Origin: Alphaproteobacteria bacterium
GTDB lineage: Bacteria > Pseudomonadota > Alphaproteobacteria > Caulobacterales > Aquidulcibacteraceae
Assembly: GCA_016124255.1 (NCBI GenBank)
Contig: WGOB01000006.1
Span: 1-64,000 of the forward strand
DNA: 64,000 nt
Direction: 5' to 3'
Made by a program: the position numbers and the translations under genes. The notes beneath the pieces were generated by a model. That model did not search any database. It was given only the letters and a program-made list of their open reading frames with translations, and was not told where the DNA came from. Of the stretch, positions 52,521 to 61,297 are shown piece after piece (the first letter of the stretch is position 1; every line of letters begins with the position of its first letter).

Positions 52521-53219
52521 ATGAGCGAAGACATCACTTTGAGGGAGGCCGGGGCGCGCCGCAGCGCGCTGGAGCCCGCCGGCATGGCCAGCGAGGACGA
52601 CGGCTGGCAGAAACGCAAGAGCGCGCAGACGCGCATTGCGATCCTGCAGGCGGCCGTTGAGTGCCTGGCGTCGTTCGGGTACGCGCGGACCACGACGCAG
52701 CTGATCGCGCAGCACGCGAACATCTCGCGCGGCGCGATGATGCACCATTACGCCACGAAGCAGGAGCTCATCGAGAGCGTCATCGACTACACGTTCTATC
52801 GCCGGCTTGAGAACCTCACCGAGCGCATCAGGACGTTGAGCGAACATGAGCGCATCGTGGAGCAGGCGGGCATCGAGCTGTTCTGGCAGACGCTGCTGAC
52901 GCCGGAGTATCAGGCGTATCTGGAGCTTGCCGTCGCTTCTCGGACGGATGAGGAATTGCGCACGATCTTCACTCCGAAGGCCCGCCGCTTCGATGCTGTG
53001 TGGAGCGACGAGATCGCGGCGATCTTCCCGGAATGGGCGGACAAGCGCGACAAGCTGCGGCTCGCCGTCGATTTCTGCATTTCCGCGATGGAAGGATTGA
53101 TGCTCAACCGCGACATCTGGGAGCCGCGCACGCGGCGCCAATCGGTTCGGCGCGTGGTGTCGCTCGCGATCCTGATGATCCGCGACGGCGACCTCGGCGA
53201 CGCGGCGATGAAGGGCTAA
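52521..53219 (+). CDS. TetR family regulator, candidate island regulator
   Basis: A 232-residue TetR protein with helix-turn-helix TTQLIAQHANISRGAMMHHYATKQELIE at about residues 55-85. It is preceded by about 25 extra residues (SEDITLREAGARRSALEP). The helical ligand domain is large enough for a CoA ester. It starts 3 bp after the acyl-CoA dehydrogenase stop and is the only single-domain TetR gene inside the island, so it is the prime candidate for binding operators A-D. Its end overlaps the convergent hydrolase gene by 4 bp. Confidence 0.92.
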   Translation: MSEDITLREAGARRSALEPAGMASEDDGWQKRKSAQTRIAILQAAVECLASFGYARTTTQLIAQHANISRGAMMHHYATKQELIESVIDYTFYRRLENLTERIRTLSEHERIVEQAGIELFWQTLLTPEYQAYLELAVASRTDEELRTIFTPKARRFDAVWSDEIAAIFPEWADKRDKLRLAVDFCISAMEGLMLNRDIWEPRTRRQSVRRVVSLAILMIRDGDLGDAAMKG

Positions 53220-54337
53220 GCCATCCGCCTACGGAGCGCTTCGACGACGGCGTCGGCGGCTTCGATCTGGGGAAGATGGCCGCTCTGCAGCGCAACCGTC
53301 TCCGCCGTATGGGGCAGCGCCGCTAGGTCGAGGCCGGTGACGATCTCGTCGTTCTCTGCGTAAATCACAAGCAAAGGCGCCCTCACCTCGCCCACGCGCG
53401 CGGCAAGGCGCGAGAACGCGTCGGTTTCCAGCATCGTGTGGCGCAAAGCCGCCAGCGCGTCCTCCACGCCGTCGATCCGCTTGTAGCGCGAGAGCTGCTC
53501 CACCAGCTCTTTCGTCGCGAGCGCTTTGTCTGCGAACAGCATCTCGGCCACCGGCTGCAGGTCTCGCGCCCGGCGGGCGGCGATGAAGCCGTCGATGTAG
53601 TCCGCGCTCACCTTGGTCCCCGGCAGGCCGGCGCTGGCGATAAGCGAGAGCGACGCGGCGCGGTCAGGCGCCTCAAGCGCGAGCGCGAGCGCCACGGCGC
53701 CGCCGAAGGAGTGGCCGACAAGGTGCGCGCGCTCGACGCCCAACGCGTCCAGCGCCGCGGCGATGGTCTTGGCCACGCCCGCGACGGTCGCATCGGGAAT
53801 GGCCTTCTGCGACTGACCATGCCCGGGCAATTCGATGGCGTAGACGGCGCGCTCTTCGGCGAGCGGCCCCATCGTCAGCGTCCAATTCTCCAGATCGCCG
53901 CCGAAGCCGTGCAGGAGAACAGCCGGCGTTCCGCCCTTCTCGGCGCCCACCACGCCGACGCGCAACGTCGCGCCGCCAGCGTCGATCTCGCGGGTGTCGA
54001 GACCCGCGTCTCCGTCTTCGTCCGCGCCCGGCACGAAGGCGGCGTTGAAATCGGCGACGAAGGCGTCGATCGCGGAGTCGGCCACCGACGGCGCGGCCAG
54101 CACCGCCATCAGCGCGCCGACCGGCAGCGTATCGCCAGGTTGCGCCACGATCCGCCGCAAGACGCCCCCGGTCGGCGCCTCGAAGACGTTGGTGATCTTC
54201 GTGGTTTCGACGTCGACGAGTTCGTCGCCTTCGCGGATATCCTCGCCTTCCGCCTTCGCCCAAGAGACGATCGTGCCTTCCTGCATGGAAAGGCCCCACT
54301 TTGGCATTCGGATAGGTGTGATCGCGTCGGCGGACAT
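53216..54337 (-). CDS. AcoC-like lipoyl-domain alpha/beta hydrolase (acetoin dehydrogenase E2-like)
   Basis: A 373-residue fusion. Residues 1-80 are a biotinyl/lipoyl domain with the lipoylation site in DVETTKITNVFEAP. Residues about 125-370 are an alpha/beta hydrolase with LLHGFGGDLENW, nucleophile elbow GHSFGGAV, then the acidic residue in YAENDEIV and the histidine in SGHLPQIE. This is the layout of AcoC, the E2 component of acetoin dehydrogenase, rather than of a CoA-acyltransferase E2. The matching E1 genes are 11 kb away (40264-42342). It is divergent from the second Rieske gene across operator C. Confidence 0.9.
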   Translation of the reverse strand: MSADAITPIRMPKWGLSMQEGTIVSWAKAEGEDIREGDELVDVETTKITNVFEAPTGGVLRRIVAQPGDTLPVGALMAVLAAPSVADSAIDAFVADFNAAFVPGADEDGDAGLDTREIDAGGATLRVGVVGAEKGGTPAVLLHGFGGDLENWTLTMGPLAEERAVYAIELPGHGQSQKAIPDATVAGVAKTIAAALDALGVERAHLVGHSFGGAVALALALEAPDRAASLSLIASAGLPGTKVSADYIDGFIAARRARDLQPVAEMLFADKALATKELVEQLSRYKRIDGVEDALAALRHTMLETDAFSRLAARVGEVRAPLLVIYAENDEIVTGLDLAALPHTAETVALQSGHLPQIEAADAVVEALRRRMA

Positions 54338-54405
54338 CGGGGCTCCCAGGGCGCGCCTTGGCGCTGGCCGCCACAGGCCCTTGCGTGCTACAACCAAGTG
54401 CGTAA

Positions 54406-54429
54406 AAAAAACAAGCTGGAATGTTTTTT
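54406..54429. promoter_or_regulatory. Candidate shared operator C
   Basis: A perfect inverted repeat: AAAAAACA at 54406-54413 and TGTTTTTT at 54422-54429 around AGCTGGAA. It sits in the divergent gap of the AcoC-like gene (start 54337) and the second Rieske gene (start 54500). Site B matches 18 of 22 bases. It stands out as an AT-rich island in GC-rich sequence. Confidence 0.6.
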
Positions 54430-54499
54430 GTCCGTCGCCGGGCGCCGGCGACCAACAAGCGCCGCCCGCGGCCGTGGGAGCGCGCGCAGGGAGAGGGCC

Positions 54500-55894
54500 A
54501 TGGACGGAGCGGGCGTAGTCGGCAAGGCGCGCAAGGGAAAAGAGCGCAGCAAGGGCCTGACCTACCAAGAGGTTCTCGACCTCGACACACGCGACGTGCC
54601 GGCCGTGCTGCGCGAGCAGAGCGTTCCCGACCTCGGCACGGCGCCGGTGGCGATCGCGCGCTACACTGACCCCGCGTTCTTTCGCGAAGAGGTCGAGAAG
54701 CTGTGGCTGCGCACGTGGCAATACGCCTGCCGCGAAGAGGAGATCCCCAATCCTGGCGATTATGTGCTCTACGACGTCGTCGGCAAATCGCTGCTGATTG
54801 TGCGGCAATCGGACGGCGGGGTGAAAGCCTTCGCCAATTCCTGCCTCCACCGCGGCCGCAAACTCGCCACCGCCGGCGGCTGCAAAGAGCGTTTCCGCTG
54901 CATGTATCACGGCTGGACCTGGAACAAGGACGGGTCGTTCGCGGAAAACCCGATGCCATGGGATTTTCCGCAGGCGCAGCCTGAAAAGCTCTCGCTGCCG
55001 GAAGCGAAGGTCGGCCTGTGGGGCGGCTTCGTGTTCATCAATTTCGATCAGGCGGCGGCGCCGCTGGAGAGCGTCCTCGATCCGCTGCCGCGCCATTTCG
55101 AACGCTGGCGGCTGGAGGATTGCTACAAGGCGGTCCACGTCGCGAAAATGATTCCGGCGAACTGGAAGGCCGTGAGCGAAGCGTTCATGGAATCGCACCA
55201 CAGCCTCACCACGCATCCGCAGATCCTCCCCTATCTCGCGGACGAGAACTCGCAGTACGACATCCTCTCCGATCACGTGACGCGCCACATCTCGGCAAGC
55301 GGTGTGCCGAGCCCGTTCGTGGATCAGAAGAAAATCTCGCAGGACGACATCATCGCGGCGATGTTCTCGACGTCCGGGCGCACGACCGGCGCAGACGCTG
55401 CGACCATCAAGGTGCCCGAAGGCGCGACCGCGCGCGCCTACGCCGCCGACATCTTCCGCCAGACGATGAGCGCCGAGGACGGCCACGATTATTCGGACAA
55501 GTCCGACGCGGAGATGCTCGACGCGATCCTCTACAATGTCTTCCCCAATATGAGCTTCTGGGCGGGGTTTGCGCCCAATCTGGTCTATCGCTGGCGCCCG
55601 GTGGGGCTGTCGCACGAACAGACGCTGATGGAGGTGATCCGCCTGAAGCGCATCCCCAAGACCGGGCCGCGGCCGCGGCCGGCGCCGATGCATATGCTCT
55701 CCGAAACGGAAGGCTGGCGCGACGCGCCCGAGCTCGGGCCGCTGTGCGACATCTTCGAGCAGGACATGGCCAACCTTCCCTATGTGCAGGAGGGCCTTAA
55801 CGCCTCGATGTCCGGCCTCGTGCATTTCGGACGCTATTCCGAGATGCGCATCCGCCAGCATCACATCATGCTCGATCGCTATCTCGCGCGGTGA
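54500..55894 (+). CDS. Rieske-type ring-hydroxylating oxygenase, alpha subunit (second)
   Basis: A 464-residue oxygenase. Rieske ligands are C115-x-H117 and C134-x2-H137; the catalytic iron ligands are in ESHHSLTTH (His234, His239). It begins at ATG 54500 with GGGAGAGG just upstream. Its sequence differs strongly from the other Rieske protein (39059-40267), so the two probably act on different intermediates. The next gene is NTF2-like (6 bp on), an arrangement reminiscent of alpha-beta pairs, although the small protein is not a canonical beta subunit. Confidence 0.94.
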   Translation: MDGAGVVGKARKGKERSKGLTYQEVLDLDTRDVPAVLREQSVPDLGTAPVAIARYTDPAFFREEVEKLWLRTWQYACREEEIPNPGDYVLYDVVGKSLLIVRQSDGGVKAFANSCLHRGRKLATAGGCKERFRCMYHGWTWNKDGSFAENPMPWDFPQAQPEKLSLPEAKVGLWGGFVFINFDQAAAPLESVLDPLPRHFERWRLEDCYKAVHVAKMIPANWKAVSEAFMESHHSLTTHPQILPYLADENSQYDILSDHVTRHISASGVPSPFVDQKKISQDDIIAAMFSTSGRTTGADAATIKVPEGATARAYAADIFRQTMSAEDGHDYSDKSDAEMLDAILYNVFPNMSFWAGFAPNLVYRWRPVGLSHEQTLMEVIRLKRIPKTGPRPRPAPMHMLSETEGWRDAPELGPLCDIFEQDMANLPYVQEGLNASMSGLVHFGRYSEMRIRQHHIMLDRYLAR

Positions 55895-55900
55895 AGCGGC

Positions 55901-56311
55901 ATGGCGCGCGCTGAAGATGATCGCCTCGCCATTCGCGAGCTGCATGAAGCCTACGCCGATGCGGTCTTTCGCGCCGACGCCGACGCGTGGGGCGCGCTCT
56001 GGGCGCATGACGGGGCGTGGACCTTGATGGGACAGACCGTGCACGGCCGCGATGCGATCGTCGCGCTGTGGACGCAGGCGATGAGCGCATTCGAGGTCGC
56101 GGCGTTCTATGTCCAGCCCGGCGTCATCACGATCGACGGCGACTACGCGAGCGGCCGCTGCTGGACGCAGGAAGTGCTGAAAGCCAAGGGCGGCGGCGTG
56201 CGCCGCATCGCCGGCGGCTATGACGACGCCTTCGTGCGGCGCGACGGCATATGGCTGTTCGCGCGGCGCGCCTATCGCGTTCTCATCGATGAACCTGGGA
56301 GCGGCTCATGA
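55901..56311 (+). CDS. NTF2/SnoaL-like small protein
   Basis: A 136-residue cone-fold protein: AIRELHEAYADAVFRADADAWGALWAHDGAWTLMGQTVHGRDAIVALW is the standard SnoaL-like start. The fold also serves Rieske beta subunits, ketosteroid isomerases and dehydratases; here the acidic and His residues are not enough to assign one. It lies between the Rieske gene and an ABM monooxygenase gene, with an ATGA overlap to the latter. A beta-like partner of the Rieske enzyme or an isomerase are both possible. Confidence 0.8.
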   Translation: MARAEDDRLAIRELHEAYADAVFRADADAWGALWAHDGAWTLMGQTVHGRDAIVALWTQAMSAFEVAAFYVQPGVITIDGDYASGRCWTQEVLKAKGGGVRRIAGGYDDAFVRRDGIWLFARRAYRVLIDEPGSGS

Positions 56312-56652
56312 GCATTCTTGTCTCCGGCGTCGTCGACGTCGATCCCGCCCGGCGCGACGCGGCGCTGGTGGCGGCAAAGCCGTTCATCGACGGCGCCCTC
56401 GCCCAACCGGGCTGTCTGCACTACGCCTGGACCGCCGATCTCACCGTGCCCGGCCGAATCTACGTGTTCGAAGAGTGGACGGACGAGGCCTCGTTCGCCG
56501 CGCATCTGGCCGGCCCGCAATATCGCGGCATGCTCGGGCATATGCAGGGCGTGGAGATTCGCAGCGCCGTCACGCGCAAGCATAGGGTTTCGCTGAGCGA
56601 GCCGGTCTATGACGAGACGGGCAAGCCGCGGGCGGATTTCTTCAGCGCGTGA
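56308..56652 (+). CDS. ABM-fold putative quinol monooxygenase
   Basis: A 114-residue dimeric alpha/beta barrel protein: VVDVDPARRDAALVAAKPFIDGALAQPGCLHYAWTADLTVPGRIYVFEEW. The GCLHY and FEEW marks are usual in YgiN-like monooxygenases. It may oxidise a quinol or act as a small cofactor-free oxygenase. Coupled by ATGA to the NTF2-like gene. A second ABM protein is at 62967. Confidence 0.82.
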   Translation: MSILVSGVVDVDPARRDAALVAAKPFIDGALAQPGCLHYAWTADLTVPGRIYVFEEWTDEASFAAHLAGPQYRGMLGHMQGVEIRSAVTRKHRVSLSEPVYDETGKPRADFFSA

Positions 56653-56655
56653 GCG

Positions 56656-58851
56656 CTATTCCGCCGCGGCGAGCGCGCCGGCGCGGCGGACGCGGACAGG
56701 TATTGCGCTCATGATCGGGATCCCGGAATACGGGTCGAAGTCGCGGTCGTCGAACGAGAGCCGTCCGGTATTGCCGCCGTCCGTATGCGGATCGATCGTC
56801 TCGTCGGGATTGGCGCCCCAGGCGTGGGTGATGGAGACGCAACCGCGCCGCACATCCGGCGCCGCTTCCGCGACGCACTGGATCGTTGAGCGTGCGGATT
56901 CGACGTCGACGACATCGCCCTCGGCGATGCCGAGCGCGGCCATGTCCTCGGGGTTCATGTAGGCTGGATTGGTCGGCTGACGGCGGCGCAGCGCGGGCGC
57001 TTCATGCCAGTTCGAATTGTGTGCATCGTGCAGGCGCCGGCTGATCACGCGCAGCGGGTAATCGCCCGCGGCGGGCGGGGGCGCGGCGGCAATCTGGCGG
57101 AGTTCCTCCATCATCACGCCGGCGCCGATCTGCAGTTTTCCAGTCCAGCCGGGCGGCTTGGGCGCAACCGGCACGCCTTGGCGCTCGAACACGTGGCCGT
57201 TCGGATGCTTCAGCACTTCGTCGTACGGCACGGGCGAGCCGTTGAGCACGACACGCCAGATGTCGGTTTCACTCGGCTTGGCGTCCATATCGATGTCTGT
57301 CGAAAGCTCCGCCGCGCGCTTTGGATCGAACGTCGCGAAGCTCTTGACGCGCAGCTTGAGGCCAAGGCGCTGCGCCATCGCGTAGAACGTCTCCCACTCC
57401 TCCACCACGTCCGACCCCGGCGGCGGGGCGGCGAGCGGGGGCGTCGCCTGTGCGTATGGGATCGGATAACCCCAGCCGGCGCCGATCGTGCCGATGAATT
57501 CGCTGAGCGCGGTGTTTCCTTCCAGCTCCAGCGGCAGCTTCACCGCAATGTTGTAGTGCGCAAGACGGCCGGTCGCGGAGTGCCGCGGATCGAAGCAGAC
57601 GAGCAAATCGAGCGCCTTCATCGCCTCATGGGTCTTGAGCTGATCGGGCCAGGCCAACATCGGATTGCCGCCGAGGCAGATGAGCGCCTTGATCTGCCCC
57701 TCGCCGGGCGTGAGAATTTCATCGGCCAGGCCAGCCGTCGGCAGGCCGGAGATACATTCGGTCAGGCCGCGCACGCGCAGCTTTTCGCCGAAGCCCCAGG
57801 CCGGCACGGGACCGGGCGAAGCCGCGATCGCCGGCGTCGGCTCGATCAGGACGCCGGGATTGCGGCGGATATCGCCTTCCTTGCGCCACCAGCCGCGAAG
57901 CGTCGTCAGGGAGCGGACGAAATATTCGACGAGATTGCCGCGTCCGCTCATGTTCGGGCCGGTGCCGGCGGATATCGCGCCGCGTTCCGCGCGGCCGAGC
58001 ATGCGCGCGGCGGCGACGAGGTCTTCCGCCATCACATCGGCGCGTGCGGCGACCGCCTCCGGCGTGAACGGCGCCACCGCCGCGCGCAGCGCGTCGAAGC
58101 CATCGGCGTTTTCCGCGATGAAAGCGCGATCGATCAGGCCCTCCTCGATCCAGAGGCGCGCGAACCCTGCAAGCAACGCGGGGTCTTCACCCGGGCGCGC
58201 CTGGAGGTGGATGTCGGCGTGCTTAGCGCAATCGGTCTCACGCGGATCGATGACGACGAGCTTCATGCCGCGCTTCTTGGCTTCATGCAGGCGCCGCGCG
58301 GGATTGAAGCCCAGGCCGCCGTTCATCGACACGATCGGATTGGTGCCGACGAGCAGCAGCGCATCCCATTCATCGACATCCGGCACGCCGGCCATCCACG
58401 GCCCGTGCAGGCCGGTGGCGATCCCCTTGCCCGGCTGATCGATGGTCACGCTGGTGAACACCATCTTCGAGCCGATCGCCTGCATGAAGGCGAGCGCGAA
58501 GCCCTGGGCGCTGAAATTGTTGAAGCCGAACGTGCCGATATAGAGCGCGACGCTGCGCGGGCCGTATTCATCCACAAGCGCCTTGATCTTGTCGGCGATC
58601 TCCGCCGCGGCAGAGTCGCTGGCGATGGGCGCGTAGCTCCCGTCGCTTTGGCGCTTGAGCGAATGTGTGAGGCGGGACGGCAGATACGGCAGCGCCGCGA
58701 TCTGGCGGCCCTTGATGCAGGAATAGCCGAAGAACGCGGGATTATCCTTGTCGCCATGCACCGCGACGGGCTGGCCGTCTTCGTAGTCGACGAGAAGCGC
58801 GCATTGCGCATGACATACGCGGCACACGATCGGCTTGCGCTCTCGCGTCAT
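56656..58851 (-). CDS. Molybdopterin-dependent oxidoreductase (DMSO reductase family)
   Basis: A 731-residue bis-MGD enzyme. I start it at ATG 58851 (GGGAGG six bases upstream); a longer start at 58890 overlaps the SDR stop. The N-terminal [4Fe-4S] motif is C10-x2-C13-x3-C17-x27-C45. The molybdopterin domains follow, with VGTNPIVSMNGGLGFNPARRL and a C-terminal MNPEDMAALGIAEGDVVDVES. No Tat signal is evident, so it should be cytoplasmic. No beta or gamma subunit is next to it. It resembles formate-dehydrogenase-like oxidoreductases and may hydroxylate or reduce an intermediate; MobA at 25873 would finish its cofactor. Confidence 0.9.
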   Translation of the reverse strand: MTRERKPIVCRVCHAQCALLVDYEDGQPVAVHGDKDNPAFFGYSCIKGRQIAALPYLPSRLTHSLKRQSDGSYAPIASDSAAAEIADKIKALVDEYGPRSVALYIGTFGFNNFSAQGFALAFMQAIGSKMVFTSVTIDQPGKGIATGLHGPWMAGVPDVDEWDALLLVGTNPIVSMNGGLGFNPARRLHEAKKRGMKLVVIDPRETDCAKHADIHLQARPGEDPALLAGFARLWIEEGLIDRAFIAENADGFDALRAAVAPFTPEAVAARADVMAEDLVAAARMLGRAERGAISAGTGPNMSGRGNLVEYFVRSLTTLRGWWRKEGDIRRNPGVLIEPTPAIAASPGPVPAWGFGEKLRVRGLTECISGLPTAGLADEILTPGEGQIKALICLGGNPMLAWPDQLKTHEAMKALDLLVCFDPRHSATGRLAHYNIAVKLPLELEGNTALSEFIGTIGAGWGYPIPYAQATPPLAAPPPGSDVVEEWETFYAMAQRLGLKLRVKSFATFDPKRAAELSTDIDMDAKPSETDIWRVVLNGSPVPYDEVLKHPNGHVFERQGVPVAPKPPGWTGKLQIGAGVMMEELRQIAAAPPPAAGDYPLRVISRRLHDAHNSNWHEAPALRRRQPTNPAYMNPEDMAALGIAEGDVVDVESARSTIQCVAEAAPDVRRGCVSITHAWGANPDETIDPHTDGGNTGRLSFDDRDFDPYSGIPIMSAIPVRVRRAGALAAAE

Positions 58852-58889
58852 CAGCATCCTCCCTGCCGGCGCGTCGCCCGGCGCATTCA

Positions 58890-59684
58890 TCAGCCGCGCG
58901 CGGCCATCGCCTTCATCACGGCGCCTTGGATCTCTTCGCGATTGGGATTGCGGCGCAGCGTCAGGCCGCCGTTCACCTGGAGATTCTGGCCGGTCATGAA
59001 ACATTCGTCGCTCGCGAGCCATACGGCTGCTGCGGCGATGTCCTGCGACGTCCCAATCCGACCAAGCGGATAGGCGGACGTGAAGGCGTCAAACAATCCC
59101 GGCGTGGCTTTCGCCTGCGCGGTCATGGGCGTGTCGGTGAGGCCCGGCGAGATCGAATTGGCGCGGATGCCGCGATGGCCGAACTCGTTGGCCACGCAGC
59201 GGATCACATGGTCGATCCCCGCCTTCGTGCCCATGTAGGCGGCGTGATCATTGAGCTGGATGGTCGCCGTCGCGCTTGAGATCTGGATCAGCGATCCGCC
59301 GTCCTCCATCGCACCGAGCATCGCCTGGAGAAAATAGAACGGCCCGATGAATTGCAGGTCGCACATGCGCCGCAGCTCGTCTTCGGTGGTCTCCTGAAAC
59401 GGTTTGACGAAGCCCCACCCCGTGGCGTTGACGCCGATATCGACGCGCCCGAGCTTTTCCTTCGCGGCGGCGACCAGCGCGAACATGTCGTCGCGGACGG
59501 TGATATCGCACAGCGCCCAGGCGGCGCCGATCTCATCGGCGATACGCTGCAATTCCTCGCTGTGGCGGCCTGCGACGCAGACCGTGGCGCCCTCCTCCGC
59601 GAAGCGCCGCGCGATCACCTGGCCCATGTTGTCGCGCCCAGCGGCGCCGAGCACGATCGCGCCTTTGCCAGAAAGCGCGCCCAT
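58890..59684 (-). CDS. SDR family oxidoreductase (divergent, FabI-like nucleotide loop)
   Basis: A 264-residue SDR. The nucleotide loop is GAAGRDNMG, unlike the classical TGxxxGxG and closer to the enoyl-reductase branch, but the catalytic tyrosine is of the classical AYMGTK kind. NATG replaces NNAG. ATG 59684 shares a base with the thiolase stop; a GTG at 59687 is the alternative. It ends 38 bp before the Mo-enzyme start chosen here. It may act on a beta-keto or enoyl-CoA made by the neighbouring thiolase pathway. Confidence 0.88.
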   Translation of the reverse strand: MGALSGKGAIVLGAAGRDNMGQVIARRFAEEGATVCVAGRHSEELQRIADEIGAAWALCDITVRDDMFALVAAAKEKLGRVDIGVNATGWGFVKPFQETTEDELRRMCDLQFIGPFYFLQAMLGAMEDGGSLIQISSATATIQLNDHAAYMGTKAGIDHVIRCVANEFGHRGIRANSISPGLTDTPMTAQAKATPGLFDAFTSAYPLGRIGTSQDIAAAAVWLASDECFMTGQNLQVNGGLTLRRNPNREEIQGAVMKAMAARG

Positions 59685-60829
59685 CACGCGCGCCCGAGGA
59701 TGGCGACGGCCGAGAGGCCGGGCGCGCCGTAGACTTGGCTGTAGGCCACGCGTGCGCCCTCCACTTGGCGGGCGCCCGCGGCGCCGCGTAACTGCACGAC
59801 GTTTTCATACACCTGGCGCAAGCCCGAGGCCGCGACCGGCTCGCCGCAGGCGATGCAGCCGCCGTCGGTGTTGACCGGCAGCTTGCCGCCGATGCGCGTT
59901 TCTCCGTCGTGGATCATACGCTCCTGATCGCCATCGGCGCAGAAGCCGTTCTCAGCCATGTGCATCACTTCCGCGCCGCTTTCGGTGTCCTGAAGCTGGG
60001 CGACGTCGATGTCATCGGGACCGACGCCAGCCATGGCGAATGCGGCTTCCGCCGCGAGTGCGGTGGCGGAGCCGCCGCGTTCGATGCGGAGCGAGGGGGC
60101 GAACACTTCGAACGAGCCTTCCGGCCGGGTGCGAACGGCCGCACCCATGACGCGCACATCCGCGCGGCCCATCGCGCGCGCCTTCTTCTCCGACGCGAGC
60201 ACCAGCGCGACGGCGCCTTCAGAGGGGCTGCAGAACATGTATTTCGTCAGCGGATCGTTCACCGTCTCGGCCTGGAGGATGGTCTCTGCATCCACGGGCT
60301 CGCGCCGCCAGGCGTGGGGCGCCTTGGCGCCATTCGAAAAAGCCTTCTCCGCCACCAACGCCAGCGTCCGCGGGCTGATGCCATGAAGCTGCATATAGCG
60401 CTGGATCTTCATGCCGAAGAATTGCGTCGTGAGCATGAGGCCGGTCTCGCCATACCAGGCCGGCAGGCCCCATTGCTCCGGGTTCGGATTGAATGCGCCG
60501 CGCGGGTGCTTATCGAAGCCAAGCGCGATCCCGATGTCGAACTCGCCGGACTTGATGGCCCAATAACCGGACAGCAAGGCGGAGCCGCCCGTGGCGCAGC
60601 CGTTGGCGACGTTGATGAATTGGACGCCCGTCAGCCCCAGGCGCGGCAAGAGGGAATCCGCATTGCCTGACGCCGAGGAACCGCCGAACGCGAACTGAAC
60701 GTCATCCCAGGCGACGCCCGCGTCCTTCAGGGCTTCCCTTACGGCGACGACGCCCTGGTCGAGCCCGCTCATCGCGTCATGGCGGCCGAAGGCGTGGATT
60801 CCGGCGCCGACAATGTAGACATCGCTCAT
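59684..60829 (-). CDS. SCP2-like thiolase/aldolase with altered C-terminal motif
   Basis: A 381-residue thiolase-fold protein. The nucleophilic Cys78 is kept (NVANGCATGGSALLSG). The C-terminal motif, usually GGxIAxGHPxGASG, reads GGCIACGEPVAASG, with Glu where the catalytic His is expected. This sub-type is found beside DUF35 OB-fold proteins in cholesterol, bile-acid and terpenoid degradation (Ltp2-like aldolases and related). The DUF35 gene is 10 bp upstream. The reaction may be retro-aldol cleavage of a 3-hydroxyacyl-CoA rather than thiolysis. Confidence 0.85.
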   Translation of the reverse strand: MSDVYIVGAGIHAFGRHDAMSGLDQGVVAVREALKDAGVAWDDVQFAFGGSSASGNADSLLPRLGLTGVQFINVANGCATGGSALLSGYWAIKSGEFDIGIALGFDKHPRGAFNPNPEQWGLPAWYGETGLMLTTQFFGMKIQRYMQLHGISPRTLALVAEKAFSNGAKAPHAWRREPVDAETILQAETVNDPLTKYMFCSPSEGAVALVLASEKKARAMGRADVRVMGAAVRTRPEGSFEVFAPSLRIERGGSATALAAEAAFAMAGVGPDDIDVAQLQDTESGAEVMHMAENGFCADGDQERMIHDGETRIGGKLPVNTDGGCIACGEPVAASGLRQVYENVVQLRGAAGARQVEGARVAYSQVYGAPGLSAVAILGRA

Positions 60830-60839
60830 GACGCGCTCC

Positions 60840-61238
60840 TCAGGCTGGTTCGAATGCGTAGGTGTAGACGTCTTCGCCGTCACGCTGTGCGAACGTCTCG
60901 CGCGTCAGCTTCATCGCCATGCCGATCTTCAGTGCAGCGAAATTTTCGGTCTTGATCCGCGTCTCCACGATGATCTCGCCCGGCAGTTCGACATAGCCGA
61001 CCGCGTAGGGCTTGAACGGCGAGGTGGCCCCGATGAAAGGCGGCTTAGGGGGGAAGCGCTGCACCGTGAACGACCAGAGCGTGCCTTCGCGCTTGAGCGG
61101 ATGGGTCTTGAAGCGCGCCGCGAGCGGCCCGCGCGGCAGCGGGAAGACGATCTCCCCGGTCTCAGGATCGCGCCCGCCGATCAGGCATGGGCCGTCTGGA
61201 CCATCCGTCAGGAGGTTCTCAGCGATCGCGACGGCCAT
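60840..61238 (-). CDS. DUF35 OB-fold protein (thiolase partner)
   Basis: A 132-residue protein. The OB-fold half is clear: GTLWSFTVQRFPPKPPF, YAVGYVELPGEIIVETRI and GMAMKLTRETF. The N-terminal zinc ribbon of the family normally has four cysteines; here only one remains (PCLIGGRDPETGEIVFP), so zinc is probably not bound. DUF35 proteins form complexes with SCP2-type thiolases or aldolases encoded next to them and help bind the CoA substrate. First gene of the minus-strand operon facing the acyl-CoA synthetase. Confidence 0.88.
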   Translation of the reverse strand: MAVAIAENLLTDGPDGPCLIGGRDPETGEIVFPLPRGPLAARFKTHPLKREGTLWSFTVQRFPPKPPFIGATSPFKPYAVGYVELPGEIIVETRIKTENFAALKIGMAMKLTRETFAQRDGEDVYTYAFEPA

Positions 61239-61297
61239 GATCCCTCCCGCTTTCTAACCACGGCCGCTCTGAGCGATGAGATACGGCGGCCTTCCGT

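Noticed and set aside
53438-54499. Upstream extension of the second Rieske gene by 354 codons
   Set aside because: The extension is antisense to the lipoyl-hydrolase gene and crosses the divergent promoter; ATG 54500 has a good ribosome site.
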